Below, in pieces: positions 49,101 through 61,337 of a stretch of 64,000 nt of DNA. Made by a program: the position numbers and the translations under genes. The notes under the pieces are model-generated. The model worked only from the letters and a program-made list of their open reading frames with translations, made no database searches and was not told where the DNA came from. Every line of letters starts with the position of its first letter. Position 1 is the first letter of the stretch. This DNA is from Argopecten irradians (taxonomy: Eukaryota > Mollusca > Bivalvia > Pectinida > Pectinidae), in NCBI RefSeq assembly GCF_041381155.1, contig NC_091140.1:27189952-27253951 (forward strand), in the 5' to 3' direction.

Positions 49101-49177
49101 GTATGTGTATGAGTGGACGTCTTTATCTGTCCGACCCGAGCGACGACTGCCAGGCCACAGACTCCATATGTCAGTAG
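45953..49177 (+). CDS. SGCD: sarcoglycan (delta/gamma/zeta family), complete coding region
   Basis: Seven coding exons, 45953-46132, 46421-46525, 46750-46837, 47409-47528, 47835-47907, 48094-48217 and 49007-49177, sum to 861 nt (286 residues plus stop), close to human delta-sarcoglycan. The protein is a type II single-pass membrane protein of the dystrophin-glycoprotein complex in muscle. Visible: cytoplasmic tail with [11 protein letters not shown] (residues 22-32), membrane segment about 31-54, an ectodomain with an NRT sequon (126-128), and the family's C-terminal cysteines (262, 264, 278, 285). Vertebrate delta, gamma and zeta arose by duplication, so this gene should be orthologous to all three. 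All introns are GT-AG. The last acceptor is embedded in a 45-bp tandem array. Confidence 0.95.
46421..46525 (+). CDS. SGCD: sarcoglycan coding exon 2
   Basis: Acceptor TGGTTTCAG, donor CTAAAG|GTAACT. Reads [35 protein letters not shown]; compare human [20 protein letters not shown] and FLQPLYAKEIQ. 105 nt, phase 0. Confidence 0.95.
46750..46837 (+). CDS. SGCD: sarcoglycan coding exon 3
   Basis: Acceptor CGTATGCAG, donor TTAG|GTAAGA. Reads [29 protein letters not shown] plus a split glycine; compare human LYFKSARNVTVNI. 88 nt, leaving in phase 1. Confidence 0.92.
47040..47170 (-). repeat. family-A element fragment in sarcoglycan intron 3
   Basis: On the minus strand it reads TTCCCCCAAGTATGTGTCTG, CCAAATTTGGTTACATTCA, TGCAGAACTCTATGACTAG and then the GACGG/CGCCATGAC 3' part. 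It equals about one 157-bp core unit plus the end of the family-A element, without the terminal hairpin. Confidence 0.75.
47409..47528 (+). CDS. SGCD: sarcoglycan coding exon 4
   Basis: Acceptor TGTTTTACAG, donor ACAG|GTAATG. With the split glycine at each end it reads [40 protein letters not shown]; compare human FEVKTVSGKLLFSADNNEVV. 120 nt, phase 1 to phase 1. Confidence 0.95.
47835..47907 (+). CDS. SGCD: sarcoglycan coding exon 5
   Basis: Acceptor TCCTTGTAG, donor CTCAA|GTAAGT. Reads (G)[23 protein letters not shown](K); compare human GTVFPKSIETPNVRADPFK. 73 nt, phase 1 to phase 2. Confidence 0.93.
48094..48217 (+). CDS. SGCD: sarcoglycan coding exon 6
   Basis: Acceptor TTTAACAG, donor AACTCC|GTAAGT. 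Reads (K)[41 protein letters not shown]; compare human VEINAEAGNMEATCRTELRL and ESKDGE. 124 nt, leaving in phase 0. Confidence 0.94.
48319..48464. mobile_element. short MITE with ACAG...CTGT ends in sarcoglycan intron 6
   Basis: Left ACAGAATTACCTCCCTTTCG and right (reverse complement) ACAGTTATCTGCCCTTGTGG are inverted, both followed by GGGTAGGTAT. About 146 bp long. Its terminal AAGGGNAGATAACTG phrase resembles isolated phrases at 25257 and 51702. Confidence 0.6.
48557..49006 (+). repeat. 45-bp tandem array carrying repeated 3' splice sites
   Basis: Ten units of exactly 45 bp abut the last sarcoglycan exon. Each unit matches the first 30 or so bases of that exon (ATCTATATACAGTC...) plus 15 bases ending TTTCAG. 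AG dinucleotides end at 48556, 48601, 48646, 48691, 48736, 48781, 48826, 48871, 48916, 48961 and 49006 (the real acceptor). In the exon frame most units contain TAA; the units at 48647-48691 and 48962-49006 are open. Skipping one acceptor upstream (48961) would insert 15 in-frame residues, [15 protein letters not shown]. Confidence 0.95.
49007..49177 (+). CDS. SGCD: sarcoglycan last coding exon (cysteine cluster)
   Basis: Acceptor CATATTTTCAG, stop TAG at 49175-49177. Reads [56 protein letters not shown]. The CxC-13-C-6-C spacing matches the sarcoglycan C-terminus (human CVCANGRLFL...C...C). The proximal acceptor is preferred because exon 6 ends DNS and human continues with a comparable number of residues to the Cys cluster. 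Confidence 0.94.
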   Translation: MYIQSRDVYLKGTKVSVPSVGRPYTGSVYQLCMCMSGRLYLSDPSDDCQATDSICQ

Positions 49178-52100
49178 TCATGGCTACAGTGGCCCTGACA
49201 ATGATATTCACACAGTGAAAGTACAAAATTACTTAAAAAGCAACAAATTCAAGTATATGTCTTCCTTTGTATGTTTTGCAACGTGGAGCAAAATTAAATT
49301 ATCACATCCAGGGTCCTGGTTATAAATCAAGCTACCTGGTATTCATTTACATCATCTTTTACCTCCTAAAAATGCACTGGTCTTTTAGGAGAGGGTAAGC
49401 TTTTAATAGTACCATCATACAGGGTTCTGATAATATTCAAAACTATGTGCAATCGTGTCTCGACTAAGGTAAATCTGTTGTAGTAAAAATGTTGGTTTGA
49501 CAAATTTTGGTATGATGAAGATTTTTGTGCTTAACCGATTACAAATTTTACTCATTATGAAGCATTTAAATCTGTTTTAACAAAGTCACCTAAAGTTGAG
49601 TATAATTTATAATGATATTAGTTATTTCTACAGACTATTGTATAGCTGTAATTTCAAGGAGAATTAGGATAGATTTCTCTTGTGGTAGATTATAAAGTCA
49701 TCGATACTGCTGTTGGTAGTATTGTTTTAGTTATATGAGTAATGGTTGGATGCTATATTTTTCCACCATCAGTTACACCAATACTCAGTCAAACCTGTAC
49801 AGAGAATCAGAAATCTCACAATGTCGTATTATAGTTATATATATAACAGTTGGTCATCTTATGGCCATAGCATAGAAGAAATTTAGTTGAAAACTTCAAT
49901 GCTCATGATTTTTTAACAATTTTGAAAGAATCATTCCAAGAAGGTAAAGTCTAGGTAGTAAATCAAGGAATATGTTTGAATAAATTATGAGCAGAAATAT
50001 ATTATTGTGTGCAAGGAATATGTACCATATGTATTCCTTTGTACAAAATCTAAACACTTATGAGAACAAAACACTACCCCTAGAACAAATATCAATATTA
50101 TTTCAGCTAAACATTGCCGAGAAATTTTGGTAAACATGCCAGTTTTTCAATATTGAAAACAAAAAAATGAATTTAATCATATTGCTATAGGGATAAAAAG
50201 AAAAATTATTTGTTGTATCTATGATTATTCAGAGCCAGTTTACATGATATTGATATGATTACCGACTTGATATTGATATAGTTTACCATAGATATAAAAT
50301 GTACTCGATAGATTATGTTTCCGCATTATATTCTGGAAATATGTTTTACAAGCGATTGTATCAGGAAAAAGAAATGAAAGAATGAACAATTAGCGGTATT
50401 ATATAAATAGTTATAATATTGTGTCAAGTGTACAATGTACTTGGCAAGACAATGGCAATAAAATATATGTTTTTTATAGCGAGGAAATTTGTAGTATATA
50501 TGTAACTATTTAGGAAGGTTTTTTTTTTCATCTAGAGCTATAACAGTACATAACTAGTTTGTTTATAATGATTACTGATAGGTATGTAATGAATGTGTGT
50601 ACATGTGTGAAAATATTAAAATTGTGTTATGCCATGTATATATTATTTTAGATCTAGTCCTTGCTTTTATTGTTAGTGTTATTTGTATATATTGTCTGTA
50701 TTTATAATACTGTGACCAAAGATTTACATGTTTATAACCATATCATTGCCTCATCTTTTACCCTTTCAACTTTTATCTTTTTTCACCTTTAATTGGTTTT
50801 TTTTAGAAATCAATGTGTTTTATTGACTTTTAAGTTTTCTTTCTTTTTTCTGCATTTTGATTAACAAATAAGCATTGTGTTTAAAATACTTTGTTCTTCA
50901 ATACATAAATTTTTTATTATATTTACCCTGGTAACTATGGGGTTTTTATTGAATGATATGTACAGTAATCATATCCTGATAGGTTAGGTAGTATATAATC
51001 CTGTCAAATGTAGAAATATATATTTCATTTTCCGAAAAGTTTTCTATTTAATAACTTGTTTAAAATAAAATGTAGACCTTGTTAAGATCCATTATTATAT
51101 TAGGATAAGTTTATTAGTGCTACAACCTGTTTTAGTATACAGATTATACTGGCACATACTCCTGTCCACACAAACTGAGATAGTGTATCATACACATTTC
51201 AACAAAGCTGATTCTGTAGTTTCACAATAAACCTTTCCTCCTTACCTTTTGATTTTTTTCATTTTCTAGGTTTCTTTTGAAAAATTAAATTTTGAAATAT
51301 AGCAATTACTATTGAAGTGACAAATATACTTGTAACTTAAAACAAATGATCGTGTTTTTTTTTTGTAATCATTCATTGATTTTTATTGATACTGTGTAAA
51401 CATTTTATAGGGAGAATAGAAATGTATAGATTAAAAGAAGACTTGATATGCACATACAGCAGTGATAGAACTTGCACAGTTGATATTCAGCTAACTACAA
51501 AAGATGCAATGCTAGTTAATATGATATTTTGATGCAGGTATACATTTTCCAACATTTACCGGTAAATATATTTAGTTATAACTTCATAATTAACAGTAGA
51601 GTATGAAATGGGATCCTTTAATTATTATCATGTACATCATGCATGTAGGTGACATTGAATCATATAAAGTTTACAATTTTATACATTTGTATATTAACCA
51701 TAAAGGGAAGTAACTCTTGGCTGAAGATGTTCTTGGATCTGTCCTGGTTCTTGCAATACATGTATAAACCGGTACTTGGTTTTACGTGTTAACTGTGTAT
51801 TTTGTTTTTAGACATTCATCTTTTTTCTTGTTTTTGTACATATAGGGCAATATATTGTGTAATTACCCCATGTGTAACAACAAAAAATTTAAAAGTATGA
51901 AATATTACATTTGAAAGCTTTTACAAATAAATTCAAATTCAAAGTGTCTCAGTGCTAAGGCAGGGTATTAACAGGTATGATTCTCATGACATTTCATCAT
52001 CATTTTTATTCTACTCATTTGTTATTTTTTTAATGTGGAAGATACCACTGTCTTCCAGGAGAAAATGAGTAAGGAATTGATGCCAGATATACATGTAGGC

Positions 52101-52904
52101 ATCAGATCTTCAATTTTACATATATTATGGTCACTGGAATTCAGATGAAGTGCCTTGTGTTGTGTCTATTGTGCCAAAATTTATTGTCCCCAATTCAGTT
52201 TACATGGATATGGATCATGAAGTTATATACCTGTAAATTAAAACTATAGTTTTGATGTTACTTGTGTGCAAAGTTTTATCATTTATTCATTATATGTACC
52301 TGTAATATAAGGATGGAGGTATGTACACAGTGGTTGGAGCTTCTGGTATATTCTATATGACATCTAATATTAATATATAACTGACATTTATAAAATATCA
52401 TGTACAACGAAACGAACCATTGAGGTGTATAGGAAGTCCAGTACTTATACTTTTGGAACGTATCTATATATATCTAGTGATACAGAAGTCTGTAGTTCTA
52501 AGTAGTGTAGGCATAGGGACCTGATAATGGCCATATCCACCAGCACAGGGACCTGAATGTGACTTACAAATATGTAATTATTAAAGATGCTCCACCGCTG
52601 ACAGAGCATAAATGATATTCATCATTTGAACAACAATTGTTTAATCATGTATATATGTGTCTAATTAACACAAAAAATAATATAAAATTATTAATTTTTC
52701 CTTTGTTGTATGGGCAATCAGTACTTCATTCCATATAGGATATAGTGTCACAGAATTTTTTCGGGATGCATTTAATTATTTTTTATATTTTTAGCTTAAA
52801 AGAAAATTAGAAGTTCAAACATTTCAATGGTGGTAATGGTGTAACTGAAGAAACACGTTATCACAATCAGCATATAGGGACTGAACACAACTGTAAACAA
52901 ATGA
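49178..52904. other. sarcoglycan 3' UTR and intergenic DNA
   Basis: No further coding exon was recognised. AATAAA hexamers at 50457-50462 and 51226-51231 are candidate polyadenylation signals; sequence alone does not decide between them. The stretch is AT-rich with poly-T runs near 50521 and 51355. Confidence 0.55.
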
Positions 52905-53600
52905 TATATCTCAACCAGCATAGGGCTTTGTCATAAATATAAGACATCTTGACCTGTACAGGAACCTAGAATAACTAACTACTGAAAATAGGGGGAAAAA
53001 ATAGAAAACGGAAGACATCTCGACAACCACAGGGTCTTCCTGACTAAACTCTAAACAAATAAGACATCTTAAACAGCACAGGGACCTGGCATACCTATGT
53101 ATACACAAATAAGACATCTTAACCTGCACAGGGACCTGACATACCTATACACAAATAAGACATCTTAACATGCACAGGGACCTGACATACCTATACACAA
53201 ATAAGACATCTTAACATTCACAGGGACCTGACATACCTATACACAAATAAGACATCTTAACATGCACAGGGACCTGACATACCTATACACAAATAAGACA
53301 TCTTAACCTGCACAGGGACCTGACATACCTATACACAAATAAGACATCTTAACATGCACAGGGACCTGACATACCTATACACAAATAAGACATCTTAACA
53401 TGCACAGGGACCTGACATACCTATACACAAATAAGACATCTTAACCTGCATGCACAGGGACCTGACATACCTATACAAAAATAAGACATCTTAACCTGCA
53501 CAGGGACCTGACATACCTATACACAAATAAGACTTCTTAACATGCATAGGGACCTGACATACCTGTAAACAAATTATACATCTTAAGCAGCACAGGAATT
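52905..53600. repeat. 46-bp minisatellite, about a dozen copies
   Basis: The unit CACAGGGACCTGACATACCT + ATACACAAATAAGACATCTTAACATG repeats with a 46-bp period; units are uniform from about 53090 to 53560 and degenerate at both edges. Confidence 0.95.
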
Positions 53601-56600
53601 CTATATTTGACCAGATAAGTGCCTAGGATGCTTTGAAAATTGAGTGAATTAAATTAAGACACAAAATTAATCCACAAAGTGCTAAATTTTTTATAGTGTA
53701 CCTATAATGCAGATTTAAATTCAAGAATTGGATCTTGTTAGATCATAAAGGGAATGAGGCACTTATACAGACAGAGAAGCTTATTGGGTCGAATATGTTG
53801 AGTATTGATATAGGACATCCCAAATAGCATAGAGACATGACATTCATATTAACAAAGGGAAGCTCAATCAGTGACCGAATAGTACTAATGAAGAAAAGGA
53901 AAATATCTTCCACAACACAGGGCTTTCTATGATTTATTTTGTTTGGTATACACTTTGAATGTTGTAGAATTCAAAGTGTAACTGATGTCATTGTGGAATG
54001 AATACTAGCAATACCAAGAGCATGACTAGAGATATAAATCAGACCTACATCCAGTAACACTGTCTATGACAGGTGTTAGTACATGTAATGTCCTTACAGT
54101 TAGTTTCTGTGTCATTCTGTCTTCACACGTACACCAAGGCTATATTGATTTCTAATTAGTAATTACGTTATGTGATTTGGTTCCAGAACAAAGATTTATG
54201 TCCATGTTTGTCAGGTTGGAAGTACTGATAATGTAATTTAATCTTCTTTATCGACATGAAAGGGGGCTATACAGAAAATACTCTAAACCGTGTAGACATG
54301 CAGTAGTCATTAGCTAGTAAGTAGTACATTTATACATGTACTTTTATATTCACTTCATACTCTGGTTTTATATAACTATTGATACAACAGTGGGCAACAG
54401 AAATATTTCAGAAATGAACATGTATGTATGGCTATGTATAATCCCGAACAAAGGCATGCTAAAGCTGTATCTGGGAGCCTCATGGCCCATAACCTGAAGA
54501 TTATAGACATTAAAAGCTATTTAGGAGTCTAGTGACTTGTGTAGTCAAGCTTAACCCAGTTTCCACAACCTGTGTTGATGACTGTGTCTATGAACCTTCC
54601 TACCAGTAGTATGTTTGTACCTGCTTTTGTTTTTGTTGGTCAGTGGAATGGGACAACAAAATAAACACATTGAACATGGAATTTTCATTGTGAAGAAGTT
54701 TTCATTGTTTTCATGGTTGTTTTGAATCCACGAAAATAAAACCCAATGAAGTTTATTCAAACTCACCAACAAATATTTCTGTCCAAGTTGAAACTTTAAC
54801 ATATTCGGCCTATTAAACACCCCCGTCCCTATAAGTCCCCCTCCCCTTTATGGAGCCTCAATTTCATTAACACTAATTTAAATACAGACTAAAACTATGA
54901 AAAACCTTGAAGATATCTCTATTTGATTTCTTTTGTAAATTTTGATTAATGGCCTACCTAGTGCTGTATTTGTATGAGATTTGGTCCCATTAGCGTCCTT
55001 TCAGTTTTCAAAAAAATTTTACCACCCTAGGTGCTTATTGGATGAATACGGTAGCTATGAATGAAAGAATCTACAAGTTACATGGCTACTGAAACATCAT
55101 ATAAACAGTAGTATGTGAATTATAAGTGCCAGGTACTACTTTGTGACCATCTTAGGTCTTATTGCATTACTGACTTAATATTTTAGTTTATAGTCTAGGA
55201 ATAGAAATGTTGCTTCCTCACCATTTATTGGATTGATTTGTAACTAAAAACTTAAATTTTCAAGATGAGTTAGTTATAACATGTACATGTATAAGGAGTT
55301 CTTCTAGATAAATATTTGTACACTCGGAGAAAATTGAAGCTTGTCTGAGAAACAGCCATGTCACAGACACCTTATTAGTTGAAGGTAGACTATAATGGCT
55401 GTCGTTATTGTTTAATCAATATGTATGTAAAATAGCCCTGAAATACATCATGAAGATGCCCTATACATGTCCATTCTTTAACCCAGACTCATAATGACTA
55501 TAAATAGTTTCCTATTTCAATAGAACAAAATTTTAGTGTTAATATTGTATATCTACCTCGGATGTAATACAGGTGCTATGAGGAATACTCTCAGATTTTA
55601 GTATTATATAACCAGTGTGATTTATTACAGGTTCAGTGTGTGTAGATAAGGTTTTTAAGGCAAGGATGTGTTACTAAGTGCATAAATGGTACTATACTAT
55701 ATTTAGCCATAGAATACCATATCAAAGACATTTAAATCAATTTATTGTTCTCCACATACATTGTATATGTACTTTACAATTTGATTTATTCATCACTTAA
55801 AACTTGAGGATCAGAAAGGTATACTGTATCTATATGTTAGATTATTCTACAACCAAACAAATAAGTTTACAAATCAATCTACTTAAATTATGTATGCTTC
55901 TTTTTTATGTTACTAAAACTCCACATTACAATGAAAGAAATTTCCAGAAGAAATGATTCATTTTTGTGACTAAAACTTGATAAGGCTTCCATTTGTAGTT
56001 ATTCCTGATTCATGTTTATTAATCAAATTTAAAGAGGCACAGTTGAATAGAAAGGAGTAGAAAGAAGCCTTTTTATTGAGTCATTCCTTCTGGCCATATG
56101 AAATGGACACTTGGCTAACCTAGATGTTAGGGTGTTTTTGTGTCTGTGTGACAATATGTTTCCATCAGCTGGTGGCTGAAGTATGTCGATCAATATCTCC
56201 TTACAACAGCTACCTATCACAGACACATGTGCTGCTGTTTCTCCGAAATAAAATTCAAGTAGTCTTTCTTTGTGCAAACTCACTCAGGCAATTTATGTAG
56301 TTATATTAGTACATTTAATTGTGACATAATGTTTTAATCTACAAAACATGTTTTGGCAATTGACAATCTGTCGTTAATTAGTAAATCAATAAAAATAGAC
56401 GAGATGAAATGCATACAGTATATCTAGTATATAATATAATATTATAATGAAATTTAATTTAGCAAAAAAGCCATTTTCTCTGATAAATTAGTCTTAATAA
56501 TATGGTGCTGAAAAAAGAAGGCTGTATTTATTGGTGTGAGACTTGCAGTAGAATCAATAATGACACACTAGGTGTTATAGGAAGGGAAAGTGCTAATTAG

Positions 56601-57599
56601 TGTGAGACACACGAAAGGCTGCTCACACTTTTACACGTTGATTTATCACAAGTTTTTATGGATGCTGTGTATTATCTTCAGTCTTAAACCCTCTACAATA
56701 AAGACAAAAAACTGTAGATTGATCTAATGATGTATATAATTTCAATTATTTTGAAGTGTTTAAAACCATATGATATTTTGATCCCTCAATTTAATGTTGC
56801 TTTTGTCATTTAAAAATGATAACCATTTCATTTAATAGTCGAGATATACAAACCTTTTTATTGAATTTTAAACTCTTTACATATTTTATTTATAAGCTAT
56901 TACATACAAGTATCAGTAATAAGTGCAAGGGGTTTTACTGATTATTTGCAATCATGATTACTTGTGTAATTATTACAAGCATTTTGGTTGGTTGTTATTA
57001 GTAACAATAATTACTAATGTATATGTAGTACTTATTTTTTGATTGGTTGTGTAAAGGTGATATTTCCAGTTTTCTGATTGGTTGTAGGTTTTTTTACAGT
57101 AACTTATTACTATGCTAATTAAGACAATCTTTATGACTGTTTGTGCTAGGACATCCTGTGTTAAGTTTATTTTGCTTGTCTCTCCAGACTTACGGCCGTA
57201 TCTTAATTGACATCCTCCATTAGACGTTTGTGTGTCTGTACATTAGTTCACACTTGTAATTGTTTTATATGGAGATACACCTGTAGCAATGCCGTCTGTG
57301 ACATTCACTCCTAATGAATTCTCTATCTTTCATCTCTCCTAATGGCATCCCCAGGTGCTGTGTGACCCGACTCACATTATCTGTAGTATTTTACCGTATT
57401 CAGTCTGATAACAGATATTTATTACCAGTCATGAGATGTACATGTTTGTACACTACCACCTCCGGTAGCCTTGAAAACCATAATGTATCTGCATGTTTTT
57501 AATAATGTGAATTTTTTTCTAACAATTACACAAGTTCTAGTCACAGAATTGCATTTAACAATATGCATACCTGGTATGTACTGTTAAACATTACCTGAT
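53601..57599. other. intergenic DNA without recognised genes
   Basis: No frame shows family resemblance. Apart from the MITE at 54799-55052 I see only AT-rich unique sequence. Confidence 0.5.
54799..55052. mobile_element. MITE with TATTCGGCCTATTAA-type ends
   Basis: Left ACATATTCGGCCTATTAAAC and right (reverse complement) ACCGTATTCATCCAATAAGC are imperfect inverted repeats, each followed by a C-rich stretch (CACCCCC, CACCTAGGG). About 250 bp long. The CCGTATT..CCAATAAGC phrase is familiar from short elements of marine invertebrates. Confidence 0.6.
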
Positions 57600-57604
57600 C
57601 CTCT

Positions 57605-60105
57605 AATCAATGTATGATTTGAATACCCATCACACCTATACAATAATTAATGTACGATATGAACACCCAACGCACCTATGCAATAATCAATGTATGATAC
57701 GGACACCAATCACACCTATACAATAATCAATGTACGATATGAACACCCATCACATCTATACGATTAATCAATGTACGATTTGAACACCCATCACACCTAT
57801 ACGATAATCAAAGTACAATATGGACACCCATCACACCTATACGATAATCAATGTACAATATGGACACCCATCACATCTATACCCATCACAACTATATAGG
57901 AACACCCATCACATCTATACGATAATCAATGTACAATATGGACACCCATCACATCTATACGATAATCAATGTACAATATGGACACCCATCACATCTATAC
58001 GATAATCAAAGTACAATATGGACAACCATCGACCCTATACAATAATCAATGTACAATATGGACACCCATCACATCTATACAATAATCAATGTACAATATG
58101 GACAACCCATCACATCTATACGATAATCAAGTACAATATGGACACCCATCACATCTATACGATAATCAAAGTACAATATGGACACCCATCACATCTATAC
58201 GATAATCAAAGTACAATATGGACACCCATCACATCTATACGATAATCAATGTACGATATGGACACCCTTCACACCTATACAATAGTCAATGTACGATATG
58301 TACACCCATCACATCTATACGATAATCAATGTACGATATGGACACCCATCACATCTATACAATAATCAATGTACAATATGGACACCCATCACATCTATAC
58401 GATAATCAATGTACGATATGGACACCCTTCACACCTATACAATAATCAATGTACAATATGGACACCCATCACATCTATATGATAATCAAAGTACAATATG
58501 GACACCCATCACACCTATACGATAATCAATGTACGATATGGACACCCATCACATGTATACAATAATCAATGTACAATATGAACACCCATCACACCTATAC
58601 GATAATACCAATGTACAATATGGATACCCATCACACCTATATGATAATCAATGTACAATATGAACACCCATCACATCTATTTGATAATCAAAGTACAATA
58701 TGGACACCCATCACACCTATACGATAATCAATGTACGATATGGACACCCATCACATGTATACAATAATCAATGTACAATATGGACACTCATCACACCTAT
58801 ATGATAATCAATGTACAATATGGATACCCATCACACCTATATGATAATCAATGTACAATATGAACACCCATCACACCTATACAATAATCAATGTACAATA
58901 TGAACACCCATCACACCTATACAATATGGACACCCTTCACATCTATACGATATGGACACCTTCACACCTATACAATAGTCAATGTACGATATGTACACCC
59001 ATCACATGTACATATGATAACCACTATACAATACGGACACCCATCACATCTATACGATAATCAATGTACGATATGGACACCCTTCACACCTATACAATAG
59101 TCAATGTACGATATGTACACCCATCACATGTACATATGATAACCACTATACAATATGGACACCGATCACATCTATACGATAATCAATGTACGATATGGAC
59201 ACCCATCACATCTATACAATAATCAAAGTACAATATGGACACCCATCACACCTATACAATAATCAAAGTACAATATGGACACCCATCACACCTATACGAT
59301 AATCAATGTACGATATGGACACCCATCACACTAATGATAATGTACATATGGACCCATCACATCTATACAATAATCAATGTACAATATGGACACCCATCAC
59401 ATCTATACGATAATCAATGTACAATATGGACACCCATCCACACCTATACGATAATCAATGTACAATATGGACACCCATCACACCTATACAATAATCAATG
59501 TACAATATGGACACCCATCACACCTATATGATAATCAAAGTACAATATGAACACCCATCACATCTATTTGATAATCAAAGTACAATATGGACACCCATCA
59601 CACCTATACGATAATCAATGTACGATATGGACACCCATCACATGTATACAATAATCAATGTACAATATGGACACCCATCACATCTATACGATAATCAATG
59701 TACAATATGGACACCCATCACACCTATACGATAATCAATGTACAATATGGACACCCATCACATCTATACAATAATCAATGTACAATATGGACACCCATCA
59801 CATCTATACGATAATCAATGTACAATATGGACACCCATCACATCTATTTGATAATCAAAGTACAATATGGACACCCATCACACCTATACGATAATCAATG
59901 TACGATATGGACACCCATCACATGTATACAATAATCAATGTACAATATGGACACACATCACATGACATATGATAACCAGTGTACGATATGGATACCCATC
60001 ACACCTATACGATAATCAATGTACAATATGGACACCCATCACATGTACATATGATAACCAGTGTACAATTTGGACACCTATCACACCAATACAATATGTA
60101 GCTTT
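57605..60105. repeat. 40-bp minisatellite, about 60 copies
   Basis: The unit GATAATCAATGTACAATATG + GACACCCATCACATCTATAC repeats with a 40-bp period over 2.5 kb; variants (AATAATC, AAGTAC, CACACC, TGTATAC) are interspersed in higher-order runs. Frames reading HPSHLYDNQCTIWT are repeat products. Confidence 0.95.
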
Positions 60106-60220
60106 GACTCTAGATTAACTGTACTATAGGTACTGTATCATGAGAGCCGACTGGTCAGCTGATTTCTTATCAGACATTATTGTGCTAATGTGATTAAAAT
60201 TATATGCATGTGATGTATTG

Positions 60221-60301
60221 ATAACCACACCGTTTCAGTAAACCTGCTCTCTGTTAGACCTGATGTAATAGAGAGTGAGTTTACTGAAACAGCGTGGATA
60301 T
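60221..60301. ncRNA. candidate miRNA-precursor-like hairpin
   Basis: ATAACCACACCGTTTCAGTA/AACCTGCTCTCTGTTA pairs with TAATAGAGAGTGAGTTTACT/GAAACAGCGTGGATAT across a 9-nt loop. Arms are 36 nt with about four mismatches and three G-U pairs (plus-strand RNA). Size and imperfect pairing fit a pre-miRNA. A short inverted-repeat element is the main alternative. I do not recognise a known miRNA. Confidence 0.4.
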
Positions 60302-61129
60302 CAAAGATTTGATTTTAAGCAGATTGCTATTTTGCTGACTGTCATTATGACATATTAATTAAAATCAGATTTAAAAAATGTTTTTTCATGAACATGTGCA
60401 AGTTATTTGTTTTGTGATGAACATTGAAATAGACTGATTTTTATTTATAAAAAATATGAATGTGGCAACAAACTGAAATAGAAACATATATTGTGCCTTA
60501 TTGAACTACAATAACATAGCATGCTTGAATTTCATCGGATAAACACAAAATGTATATAACTTTTGTACAGTGAATGAAATATTCATACAATGTCACCTTC
60601 CTGACATTAAATACTTTGTTAAAAAGATTGTAGGCTTATTAATCTCCACAATTTTCAAACATTTTATCATTACTTATGGAACGCCAAACAATAACGTTTA
60701 TCACTTACATTGAATTAGTACTTTACATGTATATAGCAAACTTTATTACTTGATTAAAGCAGAATATAATTTATGGCAAACTTATTTTTTATCAGGATAT
60801 TTGATTAAATGTAAAAATGCGAACAGGAGAAAATATTATGTACCCCGTTTTTTACCTCCTGTATCCATGTAGTCTATTTACTCTGTTTACATACCCGACC
60901 TTGTAAGAGTTTTACATCATATGTACATCGTCATGTTAATTTTCTTGTATGTTTTATTATTGTAATTGCATGTATTCATTTTATTTAGAAATAAATGTAT
61001 GTGAACCCAGAACTTCATTTCTCTTGTCGGTTTTACCCATAGGAGAATTGTTTTAAGAGAAAGAATTAAACCATGGCCAGATGTGCAACACAACAATTAC
61101 GAAAAAAGATCTGCTTGTTGGCTTTGATG
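60302..61129. other. intergenic DNA, nothing recognised
   Basis: AT-rich unique sequence without coding signal or obvious repeat. Confidence 0.5.
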
Positions 61130-61337
61130 GATTCCTTTCTTTCTTTGTTTACTTTAATGTCCCATTAACAGCTGGGTCATTTAAGGATGTGTCATGTTTA
61201 GACAGAGTACCCAGAGAAAAACCACCAAGCTTTGCTCAGTACCTGACAAGTGCCCCAGATGGGATTCAAACTTGTGACCGAGAGGTGGAGGGTTTGTAAA
61301 ATGTGGAGACATCTTAACCACTCGGTCACCATAGTTG
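61130..61337 (-). mobile_element. tRNA-derived SINE, copy 2
   Basis: On the minus strand: GGTGACCGAGTGGTTAAGAT (A box, Ser/Leu-tRNA-like), then GGTCACAAGTTTGAATCCC (B box), then a body whose plus-strand form is GAGTACCCAGAGAAAAACC and TTAATGTCCCATTAACAGCT. The 3' end is an AAAG-rich tail. Open frames over it are not genes. Possibly one of the SINE families widespread in molluscs. Confidence 0.8.

Noticed and set aside
57820-59531. Frames reading HPSHLYDNQCTIWT
   Set aside because: Translation of the 40-bp minisatellite.
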